Notes under the pieces: model-generated | What the model was told of the DNA's origin: nothing | The model's database searches: none | The model's input: only the letters and a program-made list of their open reading frames with translations | Shown here: one piece after another, positions 20,340 through 30,492 of the stretch | Layout: each line of letters begins with the position of its first letter | How positions within the stretch are numbered: the first letter of the stretch is position 1 | Made by a program: the position numbers and the translations under genes | Source of the DNA: Marinoscillum pacificum | GTDB lineage: Bacteria > Bacteroidota > Bacteroidia > Cytophagales > Cyclobacteriaceae | Length of the DNA: 62,301 nt | Assembly: GCF_024714495.1 (NCBI RefSeq) | Contig: NZ_JAMZMJ010000022.1 | Location: 1 to 62,301 of the forward strand | Direction: 5' to 3'

Positions 20340-20430
20340 CAATAATTAGAAATATTTTTGCTTTGGTAGAAAGTAAATGATATTTTTGATGGAAGGTAGT
20401 CATGAATATAATATTGCAAACAAGCCGCTC

Positions 20431-20559
20431 ATGAAAGTAAAAATATTTGCCATCGCATTAGTAATCTTAGGTCTTTCAGCATGCACTCAGAAGACTTGCC
20501 CTACATACGCTAAAGGCGATGCAGGCAAGACTCCAACTGAGGAAAAAGCTAACGTTTAA
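20431..20559 (+). CDS. Small 42-residue lipoprotein
   Basis: The ATG at 20431 starts a lipoprotein signal peptide (IALVILGLSAC, cysteine 18) followed by a short mature part containing KTCPTYAKG. An in-frame ATG at 20377 is less likely, because it would add a charged stretch before the signal. Very short lipoproteins of this kind with CPTYAK are seen in related bacteria; the function is unknown. Confidence 0.65.
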   Translation: MKVKIFAIALVILGLSACTQKTCPTYAKGDAGKTPTEEKANV

Positions 20560-20561
20560 GA

Positions 20562-21719
20562 TTAAATCTCAACGTATTTTTTTACGTCCGCTTCAGTAAT
20601 CTCATCATTCGACATGATGATCAAACGCTCTACAATATTTCTGAGCTCGCGGATATTTCCTGTCCAAGCATATTCTTTCAATTGTTTGATTGCGCCATCA
20701 GAGATAGCTTTTGGAGCAGTCCCATACTCATTTGATATTTGATTCAAAAAGTGATCAACCAGAAGAGGTATATCATCTTTTCGATCTCTCAATGCTGGAA
20801 CCTGAATGATCATAACACTTAGTCGATGATATAAGTCTTCTCTGAAGTTACCCTCTTCAATCTCTTTTTTAAGATCTTTATTGGTAGCTGCAAGTACTCT
20901 TACATCTACTTTGATCTTTTTATCACCACCTACTCTGGTTACTTGACTCTCCTGTAACGCTCTCAATACTTTTGCCTGAGCAGACAAACTCATATCTCCG
21001 ATTTCATCTAAGAACAGTGTCCCGCCATTAGCTTGTTCAAATTTACCAGAACGCTGCTTATGCGCAGAAGTAAATGAACCTTTCTCATGACCAAACAACT
21101 CACTCTCGATAAGCTCTGAAGGTATTGCGGCACAATTTACCTCCACTAGCGGAGAACCAGCTCTAGCACTTTTATCATGCAACCATTTAGCCACAAGCTC
21201 TTTACCTGTACCATTTTCCCCAGTTATCAAAACACGCGCATCTGTCGGTGCTACTTTCTCAATAGTTTGCTTAATGTCTGTTATCGCTGCAGACTCACCA
21301 ACAATATCGAAAGCCTTGTTAATCTTTTTCTTCAACCTTTTAGTCTCCGTCTGAAGAGTAGATTTATCAAGAGCATTTCTAACTGTAAGTAGCAGTCTAT
21401 TCAAATCAGGCGGCTTCTGAATGAAGTCATAGGCACCTTTCTTAGTTGCGTCAACTGCCGTTTCGATAGTGCCATGTGCCGAAATCATAATGAAAGGAAC
21501 ATCAATTCCTGCTTCTACCACTTTATCCAGCAATTCAATACCATCAAGTTTTGGCATTTTGATATCGCAAAGCACCGCATCATATTGATTGGACTCTAGC
21601 AGACCCCAAGCTTCTTCACCATCAGCTGCCTGAGATACTTCATACGATTCGTCTTCCAATATTTCTGTTAGTGCCTGCCGGATGGTTTTCTCATCATCCA
21701 CTACTAGTATATGTGACAT
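20562..21719 (-). CDS. Sigma-54-type response regulator (receiver + AAA+), no Fis HTH seen
   Basis: 385 residues. The receiver domain has D52 (LCDIKMP) and K102 in QKPP. The AAA+ domain has Walker A GENGTGKE (167-174), the sigma-54 contact loop as GSFTSA (214-219) in place of GAFTGA, and Walker [13 protein letters not shown] (about 233-244). The protein ends soon after the R-finger/lid region at VKKYVEI, so the usual Fis-type DNA-binding domain seems to be missing. It may act from solution or through partners. No kinase is adjacent. Confidence 0.88.
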   Translation of the reverse strand: MSHILVVDDEKTIRQALTEILEDESYEVSQAADGEEAWGLLESNQYDAVLCDIKMPKLDGIELLDKVVEAGIDVPFIMISAHGTIETAVDATKKGAYDFIQKPPDLNRLLLTVRNALDKSTLQTETKRLKKKINKAFDIVGESAAITDIKQTIEKVAPTDARVLITGENGTGKELVAKWLHDKSARAGSPLVEVNCAAIPSELIESELFGHEKGSFTSAHKQRSGKFEQANGGTLFLDEIGDMSLSAQAKVLRALQESQVTRVGGDKKIKVDVRVLAATNKDLKKEIEEGNFREDLYHRLSVMIIQVPALRDRKDDIPLLVDHFLNQISNEYGTAPKAISDGAIKQLKEYAWTGNIRELRNIVERLIIMSNDEITEADVKKYVEI

Positions 21720-21740
21720 AGTGTACGTTTAAATAAAAAA

Positions 21741-22120
21741 ATGCAAGTCTATAAGCCGGGTTCTGTATACTCATGCAAGCATGAGCATGTTCATCATTTA
21801 TCTAGTCCAGATGTCACCATCTGGATCAATCAGCCTACCCATCCCGTATACGAGCGAGCAACTCTAAACCGGGACCTATTTGGCTTTTCAGCCCGCAAGG
21901 TTTACCATGCGTCATGACTCGCGCCATAGACCGGTGGGCTCTTACTCCACCTTTTCACCTTTTCCCAACACGAAAACCGTGCCAGGTAGTTTGTTTTCTG
22001 TTGCACTATCTGTCCAGCATCCAATAAGATGCCGTCCTTCCCATTAGGAAGTGCGGTGCTCTATGCTGCCCGGACTTTCCTCTCAGAACGTAAACGCCTG
22101 AGCGATGAACCGACTTGCAT
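21741..22120 (-). ncRNA. rnpB: RNase P RNA (bacterial class A)
   Basis: On the minus strand the conserved 5' block GAGGAAAGTCCGGGC and the 3' block ending GGCTTATAGACTTGCAT are both present. The ends pair perfectly as helix P1: ATGCAAGTC at the 5' end (22120-22112) with GACTTGCAT at the 3' end (21749-21741). The internal CACAGAAAA-type core is also visible. The length is about 380 nt. A T-run follows the 3' end and a good -7 element lies just upstream, so it has its own promoter. It is the catalytic RNA that matures tRNA 5' ends. Confidence 0.95.
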
Positions 22121-22122
22121 TG

Positions 22123-22130
22123 CAAAAATA
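22123..22130 (-). promoter_or_regulatory. -7 promoter element of rnpB
   Basis: TATTTTTG on the minus strand matches TAnnTTTG exactly. The start expected about 4 nt later, near 22119, coincides with the 5' end given by the P1 helix of RNase P RNA. Confidence 0.65.
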
Positions 22131-22142
22131 ATAAGATAGATA

Positions 22143-22541
22143 TCAGTAAATGTCCTTACCGGTAATTTTAAACTCCCACTCATCGGCAAGATTGGCCAGC
22201 TCCACTATGCTATCACCGAGCAACTCAACATTTGCTTCGTTTAACAGTATTGAAGCATCTACTTTCAAGAAGCCACCTTCTACAATAAAGTTCGCCAATG
22301 CAAACTCAGCACTGGCTTCCAAAATAGATGGGTAATCAATGCTCTCCGTAGTTTCGCACACTTTAGATGTAATCTGAACTACATCATAATTGTACTTCTC
22401 AAGCTTAACAACTCGAGCGATAACCGTTTGAAAACGATCATTCTTAATTGGAATCACAAAAATGGAGTGGCTATCGTCGTAATCGTTGTATTTACAATCG
22501 ATTTTATCGGCAAAATTTTGACTAAATGATTTGAAATCCAT
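22143..22541 (-). CDS. Small acidic protein, possible YbjN/secretion-chaperone-like fold
   Basis: 132 residues, acidic, with no signal or membrane segment. An alternating strand pattern (SIFVIPIKNDRFQTVIARVV, YDVVQITSKVC) followed by helices resembles the YbjN / type III chaperone-like fold, but this is an impression only. It lies between rnpB and the photolyase gene on the same strand. Function unknown. Confidence 0.6.
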   Translation of the reverse strand: MDFKSFSQNFADKIDCKYNDYDDSHSIFVIPIKNDRFQTVIARVVKLEKYNYDVVQITSKVCETTESIDYPSILEASAEFALANFIVEGGFLKVDASILLNEANVELLGDSIVELANLADEWEFKITGKDIY

Positions 22542-22578
22542 GACTTAACAGTTTAGTAGAAAGTTACTAAAAATATGA

Positions 22579-23877
22579 TTAGGACAAGGCTTCTTTATAG
22601 GTATCAATTGCTCTTTGCCTAGCTTCTTTATGCGGAACTATAGGTTGAGGATATTCACTCGTTCCATATTCAGGAACCCACTTTTTGATATACTTCAGAT
22701 CTTTGTCAAATTTATCCTGCTGGCTAGTTGGATTAAACACCCTAAAATAAGGCTGTGCATCAGTACCTGTTCCTGCTGCCCACTGCCATCCTCCATTGTT
22801 ACTTGCCAACTCAAAATCCAATAGCTTCTGCGCAAAATAGCGCTCACCCCATCTCCAGTCAATCAGAAGATGTTTGGTTAAAAAACTTGCCACAACCATA
22901 CGAACTCTATTGTGCATATATCCAGTCGCATTCAGCTCACGCATTCCCGCATCCACAATTGGGTAACCTGTTTTTCCCTCACACCATTTCTGAAAATGAT
23001 CTTCATTATTAGACCAGGGTATGGCATCATATTGAGACTTAAATGCCCTATCAACAACTTCAGGATAATGAGCTAAAATCATCATATAAAATTCTCTCCA
23101 AATAAGCTCGCTCAGCCAAACCTCACTTTTCTGGTCTCCACGCTGCACTTGCTCTCTCACGCTTATTGTTCCAAAACGTAAATGAATGCCCAATCTAGAA
23201 GTACCATTAACTGCCGGAAAATCCCTCTTTTCGGCATAATTCTCAAGTATCTTATCAGGAACGGTTTCAGAAGGAATTTCTATCGAAGCAGGTTCAATCC
23301 CAATATCACTTAGAGTCATCACTGGCTCTACAGTGGTTTTCCACAGCGCTTGCAGTTTGTTCTCAGAGTTGTAATGATCCAATTTCATTTTATGAAACTT
23401 CTCCAACCACTTGTTCTTATATGGGGTGTAGACTTTGTATGGCTGACCTTGATCTGTCAAAATCTCTCCCTCTTCAAAGATTACCTGATCCTTAAATGAG
23501 TAGAATTTTATGTTCTTAGTCTTGAGATACTCCTCAACCTTCTTATCTCTTTCCTTTGCATAAGGTTCATAATCCCTGTTGGTATAAACAGCATTTACCT
23601 GATATTCATCAATAATCTGCTTATAAATCTCCAAAGGCTCACCATAAAACACTTTTAACCCACTTTCGCAATTACGGTAGCTCTTATCTAACTCCAATAG
23701 TTGCTCATGAATGAACGCCACGCGGGCATCGGACTTATCCTCCAATTCATCCAAAATGTTTGTATCAAAAATGAAAATAGGCAAAACTGGCTCATCAGAG
23801 TCCAATGCATAGTATAAGCCAACGTTATCTGTATACCTTAGATCTCTACGATGCCAAAAGATATTGATCTTCTCCAT
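22579..23877 (-). CDS. phrB: Deoxyribodipyrimidine photolyase (class I cryptochrome/photolyase family)
   Basis: 432 residues. It starts INIFWHRRDLRYTDN, the antenna-domain signature, and has VYTNRDYEPYAKERD. The FAD/DNA-binding domain is in the second half, with SELIWREFYMMIL, PIVDAGMRELNATGYMHNR and GGWQWAAGTGTDAQPYFRVF. These are the motifs of class I CPD photolyases, which use blue light to split cyclobutane pyrimidine dimers. A 33-bp gap separates it from the TamB-like gene upstream on the same strand. Confidence 0.95.
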   Translation of the reverse strand: MEKINIFWHRRDLRYTDNVGLYYALDSDEPVLPIFIFDTNILDELEDKSDARVAFIHEQLLELDKSYRNCESGLKVFYGEPLEIYKQIIDEYQVNAVYTNRDYEPYAKERDKKVEEYLKTKNIKFYSFKDQVIFEEGEILTDQGQPYKVYTPYKNKWLEKFHKMKLDHYNSENKLQALWKTTVEPVMTLSDIGIEPASIEIPSETVPDKILENYAEKRDFPAVNGTSRLGIHLRFGTISVREQVQRGDQKSEVWLSELIWREFYMMILAHYPEVVDRAFKSQYDAIPWSNNEDHFQKWCEGKTGYPIVDAGMRELNATGYMHNRVRMVVASFLTKHLLIDWRWGERYFAQKLLDFELASNNGGWQWAAGTGTDAQPYFRVFNPTSQQDKFDKDLKYIKKWVPEYGTSEYPQPIVPHKEARQRAIDTYKEALS

Positions 23878-23910
23878 AAGGATTGGAACCTGAAAAGATG
23901 CGAGTTGTTT

Positions 23911-26900
23911 TTACTTTGAAGAAGGTTTTTGATTTTTATTTGCTTCGATCTCTTTAGAGACATCTTTGGGAGTGGTCGTAATCGCTTCTTCCCTGCTTCT
24001 TGTAATTAATTCTTTGAAGTCATTGAAAGATTTCAAATACTGAAAACTAACTCCTGTTTCCCTAATTAGTTGACTAGCTAATTGCTCGGTCTGAGAGAAC
24101 GCTTTAACCCTTAGATGGCCATCAGATGTTAGGAGATATCTGACTGACCAGTCACCGATAAAACTTGCCGTATTGGTTTCATTATCCTGTGGCAATCCAC
24201 CTCCACCAGAAACTCTTAGTCGACCATCCAAGAATGTATACGACAAGCGAAGTTGGAAGGTGTTAAATGCATTTTGATCCAAAGAGGACAAATCAACGTC
24301 TACTTCTAAATTTTCATCCACCTGGCTAATAAAGTAAGAAAACTGATTAGAAAAGAACTCACTCAAACTTCCTTGCACTGCACCTGTATTGCCCAGATTG
24401 CTGAACCCACCATCAGGAGATATCTTTCTCAGAATCAACAAGCTAAAAACTTGCTTCTTTAAGATTTGCTCATCATTGTTGATGGTAGTTATTACCTGTT
24501 CAACGTCGGTCGTAGGACTAGCTTGAGAATCTTCTATTTGAATTTCAAATTCAATATTTGGAGATAGCATTTCTCCTGTCAAAATCACCACCACCAAAAC
24601 AGGGTATTTCTGATGGACTGTTTGATCATCAGAACTTGTTCCATAAAAATCCAATGGTGCCGCGAGCTGACGATATGACGCTCTAAGATTTAAAATTCCA
24701 GCATAAGGATCTCCATACCAACTCAGGGTGCTCCCTGGAACAATAGAAAACTCCTTGTTAATAAAATTCGGAATGGTAAAATTATAAGCTCCTTCGGTTA
24801 TAGATAGATCACCAAACAACTCAAACTCCCCACTGGTATCCAATGACAAGTTCAGGTTACCATTACCTCTTCCTCTTATGATATCGCCAGTTCGTATATC
24901 GAAAATAAGCTCCACATAAGCATCAGGAGTCACATCTACCTCAAAATCCAATCTAACCCCGGAGATGCTATTTTTTACGATCTGCTCTAAATCTACCGAC
25001 TGTGTAGTATCTCTCAAGTCTACAAAAGAGATATACTCCTTTTGTGTGACCTCTTCAGAAGATCCAGAAAGTGGAATATACAGTTTTGTTCCTTTGTTAG
25101 TTGTTGCTTTGGCTCTTATGAGCAGGTCTGTCACTGGGCCAACAATATCAATATCTCCGGTGGCAACTGCAGAGCCATAGTACGATGAATTATCCTGAGC
25201 TGTGGTATTGAGTAATTGAAAATTGCTAACTGCTAAACTAAGGTCCGTATTGAAGTTCGTAAAGAACTCATGCTTTATGACACCTGAAAATGACGCACGA
25301 TTTTGATCCTTGTCTAGTAATCTTAAACCATTGAATTTAATTGACTCATTATCAAAAGCAATATTTCCATTAAAACCATAAGTGGTACCGAGATAATCAA
25401 ATTTAAATGTACCAGACTCAACATCTGTACTCCCAATAACAATAGGTTGCAATAAGGAACCAGAAATATCAACCTCACCACTTGCATTGCCCCCTATATT
25501 AGAAAATAAACTCGCCAAAAAAGGATTCGCTATCTGTAAATTCGCTTGATTAAACTTAGCATTGATATCCAATTCATTATTCTCTTCTTCTGGACTGTAA
25601 TACCCATCTATATCAATTGTATTGATTCCTTCTCTTCTTACATTGTAGTCAATAGCTAGTCGTTTCCTATCAGGATCCCATTGAGACTTTCCTTTCACGT
25701 TTCCAATCAAGAAATTATTCATTTCAAGTTGATCCAAACGCAAATCACTATCCAAAACAAAAGGATCACCTTTCTGTGACCGTTTTAGTTCTATTGTACT
25801 ATTCAACACTCCATCCAAATCAAAGGCAATCAAAGGCCCAATATTCACCAAATCAAAATCTTTGATCTTCAAAGTAAGATCAGTTTGACTACTGTCAGAA
25901 TAATCCCCTGACAACAAAATAGATTCTGCATTTTGGTAAAGCTCAAGCCGATCTACCTGAATATTATTCTCTGTTATAACGATTTTGTTATATGGATTGA
26001 AAAACCATTGATCACCGAAAATGATCATTTTGGAAGGCATAAAATTAAAAACCAATCGATCATTCTGAATTTTAAGTTCACCTCCTACGCTCGCTGAGCT
26101 ATTATTCTGAGGTTGAGCAATAGAAGTATTGATATTGACCTTATTGTTAAACCAAACTGCTTCTAAAGAAAAATTACGTGTTTCAGGTATCTTACGCCAA
26201 ACTTGCTTCCCAGAGTTTATGAATGCCGAAGCAATTATACCTGCCGAATCCAAATCCTTTGAAAAGTTGAAATCAAAAGTGTTTTGATTGTATCCAACTC
26301 CGTCATAATTAATGGAATCTACTTCTGTGAATAAGGAAAGGGTAGCATTTTTCCGTTGGTAGTAGGTCCCTTCTACTATACCTTTTGGTGATACATAAAT
26401 ATCTGTATTGAAAAGCTTGATATACTTCGTGATATCTTTATAAGCTACAGTAAAATCAATGGAGTATCTATTCACTTCATCATTAGATCGATATTCAACT
26501 TGATCCCCCGAATAATTTGGATCAAAATAGCTTTGTACTTCCTGACTTAACACTTTCAAATCCTCTATCAACTCCGAGAAATAGAAATTACCATTAACAT
26601 CCACCTCCAGGTCTGGCAACTTTACCTTTATCTGCCTAAAAGACTGTCCTGAAGTCGAAGAGACGTAAATAGAGTCCAACTGAATAGAATCTTGTTTCCA
26701 GTGAGTTTCCAATTCCGTAATTTTCACTCCGCCTTGCAAGCTATCCATATGCAATCCCGTCACATCCGCGTTTAGTTTTCCTGAGAATGTCAGTAAGTCC
26801 TCCATGAACCCTAACTTTTGCAAATTGACGAAATCAATGGTTGAATTCACATTTATCTGTTCAGGCTTAACACTCAAGTCTACTTGCCCCACTGTATTGA

Positions 26901-28434
26901 TCCGGCAATTAGGATCAGCAACCACCAACATCCCTTCGAAAAACTCCGATGCTAATTCACCTCTTGCTCTAATGGAATCATATTTATATCCGTAGATTTC
27001 TGACTCAACAAAAGTCGCGTCAAGGTAAATTCTTGCAGTTTCTGGTCTCACTCCCGTACCATCCACTTTACCATTCATATTCAGCCTACCTACATATTCA
27101 GGCATCCCAATCAAACGCCCAAGATTGAAGTTCTTCAGCATCAAATCACCAGAGTAATCAGCTGTCTCCCACCCTTCAGAAAACTTCAGATTCACATCAG
27201 ACTCTAAGGAACCTAAGTTTGTTTGAAACTCACCATTAGCTACAAAATCATGAGTGAACCCTAAGAAATGACCATCAAATTTTATATCGTTTAATGCGCG
27301 TATTTTACGTTTAGTAGTTTGATCAAAATAATCTGAAAAGTCTGCGATAAATATCTCAGCCGAAGTAATTCGGGCATCAATAAAGGTTTCGTCAATTTTA
27401 GGAAGACCCATAAAATCAATAGAGCCTTTTAGTTTAGTTCTTTCACCAAAAGTGATATCGAGATTATTTAACGATAAACCAGGAACCTTTCCATAGATTT
27501 CTCCACTGACTTCCCCTCTCAGTTCTTCTCTTGGAATTTTAGCAAAATAATTGATGTCCTTAGTTGAAATTTTGGAGCCTTTAAGACTGATGTCCATACT
27601 CACGCTATCTGTGAAATGAGCTAAATCATCATATCCATTAAATTTCAATATGATTTGATCCTTTATCTCTGAATTTGATGTAATGAGATCCAAATCGGTC
27701 ATTTCCAATCCAGAACTACTAATTCTAAAGAAAGATATGAGTTTATTGACTTCTAACCCTGAAGCATTGTCCTTCGCTTCAAAACGGTTAATTGTAGATT
27801 CTATCGTATCTGAGACTACTCGGAAACCCTCAAACTCACCTATTGGCACACTTAACCTAAAATGACCATAGTCAAAGTACCCCTCAGGAAGACTATCATT
27901 CAGTTGATTATCATAGGCAAATTCAAAATCATTCAATTCAATATCCGCAATTGATAATTCTATCGGCTTAGCCTGTTTGGTTGTATCTTTCGGCTTAATC
28001 CCATTCAAATCATTTATAAACTCAACAAGGTTAATACCAAGCGAATCTTTATACTTGGTCATATTGAGTTTCGCGTTTGACAGCCCTATCTCATCAAAAG
28101 CGATATTACCTCCTGATAAAAGCTTATTTACCTGATAATTAACTTTCAAGTCGGCCGCCGCTACCATCAAGTTCCCCTGATAATCATAGAGCTCAAAGTC
28201 TTTTATTTCCACAAAATCGAACCATTTGATCTGAATGTTTGTAAACTTTGCGGTTTGGCGAGTATTGGAATTAATAAAAGTAAGGACTTTATCGCCGAGG
28301 TAATTTTGAAAAACAGGAGTCTGAAGAAGTATTATAAGCACGAATAAAAAGAGAATAAGGGCTGTGGCAAACCAAAAAATGATTCGCTTTATCCAGTTCA
28401 ATATTTTCCTTACTACGTTCTGCTGTCCCTTCAA
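23911..28434 (-). CDS. TamB-like translocation/assembly module protein (DUF490)
   Basis: A 1507-residue inner-membrane-anchored giant. One N-terminal helix (about 14-38: IIFWFATALILFLFVLI) is followed by about 1400 residues of repetitive beta-strand sequence, ending in a TamB/DUF490 domain with LSWYGDPYAGILNLRASYR. Proteins of this class span the periplasm as hydrophobic grooves, and roles in outer-membrane protein assembly or lipid transfer are known for the family. The start appears to be TTG at 28434; no ATG is near. Only 21 bp separate it from the divergent tsaD. Confidence 0.9.
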   Translation of the reverse strand: MKGQQNVVRKILNWIKRIIFWFATALILFLFVLIILLQTPVFQNYLGDKVLTFINSNTRQTAKFTNIQIKWFDFVEIKDFELYDYQGNLMVAAADLKVNYQVNKLLSGGNIAFDEIGLSNAKLNMTKYKDSLGINLVEFINDLNGIKPKDTTKQAKPIELSIADIELNDFEFAYDNQLNDSLPEGYFDYGHFRLSVPIGEFEGFRVVSDTIESTINRFEAKDNASGLEVNKLISFFRISSSGLEMTDLDLITSNSEIKDQIILKFNGYDDLAHFTDSVSMDISLKGSKISTKDINYFAKIPREELRGEVSGEIYGKVPGLSLNNLDITFGERTKLKGSIDFMGLPKIDETFIDARITSAEIFIADFSDYFDQTTKRKIRALNDIKFDGHFLGFTHDFVANGEFQTNLGSLESDVNLKFSEGWETADYSGDLMLKNFNLGRLIGMPEYVGRLNMNGKVDGTGVRPETARIYLDATFVESEIYGYKYDSIRARGELASEFFEGMLVVADPNCRINTVGQVDLSVKPEQINVNSTIDFVNLQKLGFMEDLLTFSGKLNADVTGLHMDSLQGGVKITELETHWKQDSIQLDSIYVSSTSGQSFRQIKVKLPDLEVDVNGNFYFSELIEDLKVLSQEVQSYFDPNYSGDQVEYRSNDEVNRYSIDFTVAYKDITKYIKLFNTDIYVSPKGIVEGTYYQRKNATLSLFTEVDSINYDGVGYNQNTFDFNFSKDLDSAGIIASAFINSGKQVWRKIPETRNFSLEAVWFNNKVNINTSIAQPQNNSSASVGGELKIQNDRLVFNFMPSKMIIFGDQWFFNPYNKIVITENNIQVDRLELYQNAESILLSGDYSDSSQTDLTLKIKDFDLVNIGPLIAFDLDGVLNSTIELKRSQKGDPFVLDSDLRLDQLEMNNFLIGNVKGKSQWDPDRKRLAIDYNVRREGINTIDIDGYYSPEEENNELDINAKFNQANLQIANPFLASLFSNIGGNASGEVDISGSLLQPIVIGSTDVESGTFKFDYLGTTYGFNGNIAFDNESIKFNGLRLLDKDQNRASFSGVIKHEFFTNFNTDLSLAVSNFQLLNTTAQDNSSYYGSAVATGDIDIVGPVTDLLIRAKATTNKGTKLYIPLSGSSEEVTQKEYISFVDLRDTTQSVDLEQIVKNSISGVRLDFEVDVTPDAYVELIFDIRTGDIIRGRGNGNLNLSLDTSGEFELFGDLSITEGAYNFTIPNFINKEFSIVPGSTLSWYGDPYAGILNLRASYRQLAAPLDFYGTSSDDQTVHQKYPVLVVVILTGEMLSPNIEFEIQIEDSQASPTTDVEQVITTINNDEQILKKQVFSLLILRKISPDGGFSNLGNTGAVQGSLSEFFSNQFSYFISQVDENLEVDVDLSSLDQNAFNTFQLRLSYTFLDGRLRVSGGGGLPQDNETNTASFIGDWSVRYLLTSDGHLRVKAFSQTEQLASQLIRETGVSFQYLKSFNDFKELITRSREEAITTTPKDVSKEIEANKNQKPSSK

Positions 28435-28455
28435 TTCCCAAAATATTTAGATCCA

Positions 28456-29466
28456 ATGAGCACAATCATCTTAGGTATTGAGTCATCGTGTGATGAAACT
28501 GCCGCTGCAGTTTGCAAAGATGGACAAATAATCAATAACATTATTGCAACTCAATCAATCCATGAAAGTTATGGTGGAGTTGTTCCAGAACTTGCCTCTC
28601 GTGCCCATCAGAAAAACATCATCCCTGTAATAAACGAAGCATTAGACCTTGCAGATATATCTATGCAAGAAATTAGTGCTATCGCATACACACAAGGCCC
28701 AGGCCTACTGGGAGCCTTGTTGGTGGGCAGCTCATTTGCTAAGGCCGCTGCTCTGGCCTTAAATATCCCATTAATCCCTGTAAACCATATGCAAGCACAT
28801 GTTTTGGCTCACTTTATTGAAGATCCCAAGCCAGAATTTCCCTTCTTATGTTTAACAGTAAGTGGTGGACATACACAAATTGTAAAAGTTACTAGCTACC
28901 TGGAAATGGAAGTCATTGGTCAAACAAAAGATGATGCTGTTGGGGAAGCTTTTGACAAGTGTGCTAAGTTACTAGGTGTTGGATACCCCGGAGGGCCCAA
29001 AATAGACAAACTAGCACAGCAAGGAGATCCTAATAAATTTCCATTCCCGCAGAGTGACATTCCAGACCTGGATTACTCCTTCTCCGGTATAAAAACGGCA
29101 TTCATGTATTTCTTACGTGACCAACAAAAGAAAAACCAAAACTTCATTGAAGAAAACATTAACGATCTAGCTGCAAGCCTTCAGTTCACACTAATTGACA
29201 TGCTGTTTAAAAAATTAAAAAAAGCAACTAAAAAAGAGAAAATTAAAAACATCGCTATTGCCGGAGGCGTTTCAGCTAACAGTGGTTTAAGAAAGCACCT
29301 TCAAGAAGAAGCCAAGAAATATGGATGGGAAGTTTTTATTCCAAAATTTGAGTACTGCACAGATAATGCTGCGATGATTGCTACTACTGGATATTACCAG
29401 TTTTTAGAAGGAAAAAAGGGTTCTCTAAGGGACAGTCCGTTACCAAGAATGTCATTTTCCTCTTAA
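28456..29466 (+). CDS. tsaD: tRNA N6-adenosine threonylcarbamoyltransferase TsaD
   Basis: 336 residues. It opens with ILGIESSCDETAAAV. The iron-binding histidines H111 and H115 lie in NHMQAHVLAH, and CLTVSGGHTQIV and GEAFDKCAKLLGVGYPGG are also family motifs. It transfers the threonylcarbamoyl group to A37 of ANN-decoding tRNAs with TsaB and TsaE, which are not in this window. It heads a same-strand run with smpB, an HNH gene and an aldehyde dehydrogenase. Confidence 0.97.
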   Translation: MSTIILGIESSCDETAAAVCKDGQIINNIIATQSIHESYGGVVPELASRAHQKNIIPVINEALDLADISMQEISAIAYTQGPGLLGALLVGSSFAKAAALALNIPLIPVNHMQAHVLAHFIEDPKPEFPFLCLTVSGGHTQIVKVTSYLEMEVIGQTKDDAVGEAFDKCAKLLGVGYPGGPKIDKLAQQGDPNKFPFPQSDIPDLDYSFSGIKTAFMYFLRDQQKKNQNFIEENINDLAASLQFTLIDMLFKKLKKATKKEKIKNIAIAGGVSANSGLRKHLQEEAKKYGWEVFIPKFEYCTDNAAMIATTGYYQFLEGKKGSLRDSPLPRMSFSS

Positions 29467-29519
29467 AACTTCGAAACTCCATTCTTCTTCATTATTTTTA
29501 ATTTGATTCAAAAAGTACA

Positions 29520-29987
29520 ATGGCTAAAGAGCAACCTAGATTTTCTAACAACATTTCAATAAGAAACCGTAAAGCAAGCTATGAATATGAGTTCATAGGT
29601 ACTTATGAAGCTGGTATTGTATTGAAAGGAACAGAAATCAAGTCCTTACGTGAAGGAAAAGCTTCTGTCTCTGAAGCTTACTGTTATATAGAAAAAGGTG
29701 AACTATTCATTAAAGGCATGAATATCTCTCCTTATACGAATAGCTCTTTTGAAAGCCATCAAATTGATCGTCAGCGAAAACTTTTGGTTAAAAAGAAAGA
29801 ACTGGAAAAGATCCAAAGTAAAATAGAAGAGAAAGGTTTGACCATAGTCCCTACCAAGATTTACATCAATAAACGGGGCTTTGCTAAACTTGAGATTGCA
29901 GTTGCTCGCGGTAAGAAATTGTTTGACAAGCGAGATAGTATTAAGAAAAAAGATCAGGACCGAGAATTGAAACGAATGACCATCTAA
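29520..29987 (+). CDS. smpB: SsrA-binding protein SmpB
   Basis: 155 residues. It matches SmpB throughout: NRKASYEYEF, GTEIKSLREGKAS, FIKGMNISPY and a basic tail (GKKLFDKRDSIKKKDQDRE). It binds tmRNA and brings it to stalled ribosomes for trans-translation. The tmRNA gene is not in this window. The HNH gene begins 2 bp after its stop. Confidence 0.97.
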   Translation: MAKEQPRFSNNISIRNRKASYEYEFIGTYEAGIVLKGTEIKSLREGKASVSEAYCYIEKGELFIKGMNISPYTNSSFESHQIDRQRKLLVKKKELEKIQSKIEEKGLTIVPTKIYINKRGFAKLEIAVARGKKLFDKRDSIKKKDQDRELKRMTI

Positions 29988-29988
29988 T

Positions 29989-30492
29989 ATGTCCGTACTG
30001 GTACTAAACGCAGATCACACACCTCTTTCAGTTTGTACCACTGAACGAGCATTTCTGCTTATGTACCTTAAAAAAGCTGAAATCATCTCAGCCACAGCCA
30101 ATAAAGCTTTAAGATCAGTTAGCCAGTCATATCCTTTCCCCAGTGTTATTAAGATCAAACAATACATCCATGTACCTTATAAGGGTGTTGTATTGACCAG
30201 ACAAAACATCTTCAAGCGTGACAATCATGCCTGTCAATATTGCGGTAGTAACAAGGAGCTTACTTTAGACCACTTGATCCCAAAATCAAAAGGTGGTAAA
30301 TCCTCCTGGACCAACCTTGTAACAGCTTGTAAAAGCTGTAACTCTCATAAAGGAGACTATTCACCTGAAGAGGTTGGACTTAAGCTCAAAAACAAACCAA
30401 TCAGACCTTCATATGTTATGTTCTTAAGGGCTTCATCAAAATATCTAAACGATGACTGGATCCCATTCTTAGAACATAAAGCAAGTGCATAA
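29989..30492 (+). CDS. HNH endonuclease-family protein
   Basis: 167 residues. A zinc-binding HNH domain lies in the second half: CQYCG (C..C), the catalytic LDHLIPKSKGG, NLVTACKSCNSHKG. The N-terminal part (VLVLNADHTPLSVCTTERAF) is typical of the short HNH proteins found in most Bacteroidota next to housekeeping genes. No phage or restriction partners are present, so a DNA repair or processing role is more likely than defence. Its stop overlaps the next start as TAATG. Confidence 0.88.
   Translation: MSVLVLNADHTPLSVCTTERAFLLMYLKKAEIISATANKALRSVSQSYPFPSVIKIKQYIHVPYKGVVLTRQNIFKRDNHACQYCGSNKELTLDHLIPKSKGGKSSWTNLVTACKSCNSHKGDYSPEEVGLKLKNKPIRPSYVMFLRASSKYLNDDWIPFLEHKASA

Noticed and set aside
29989-30492. 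Homing or phage HNH nuclease
   Set aside because: It is embedded in a housekeeping operon with TAATG coupling to an aldehyde dehydrogenase gene, and has no intron or phage context.
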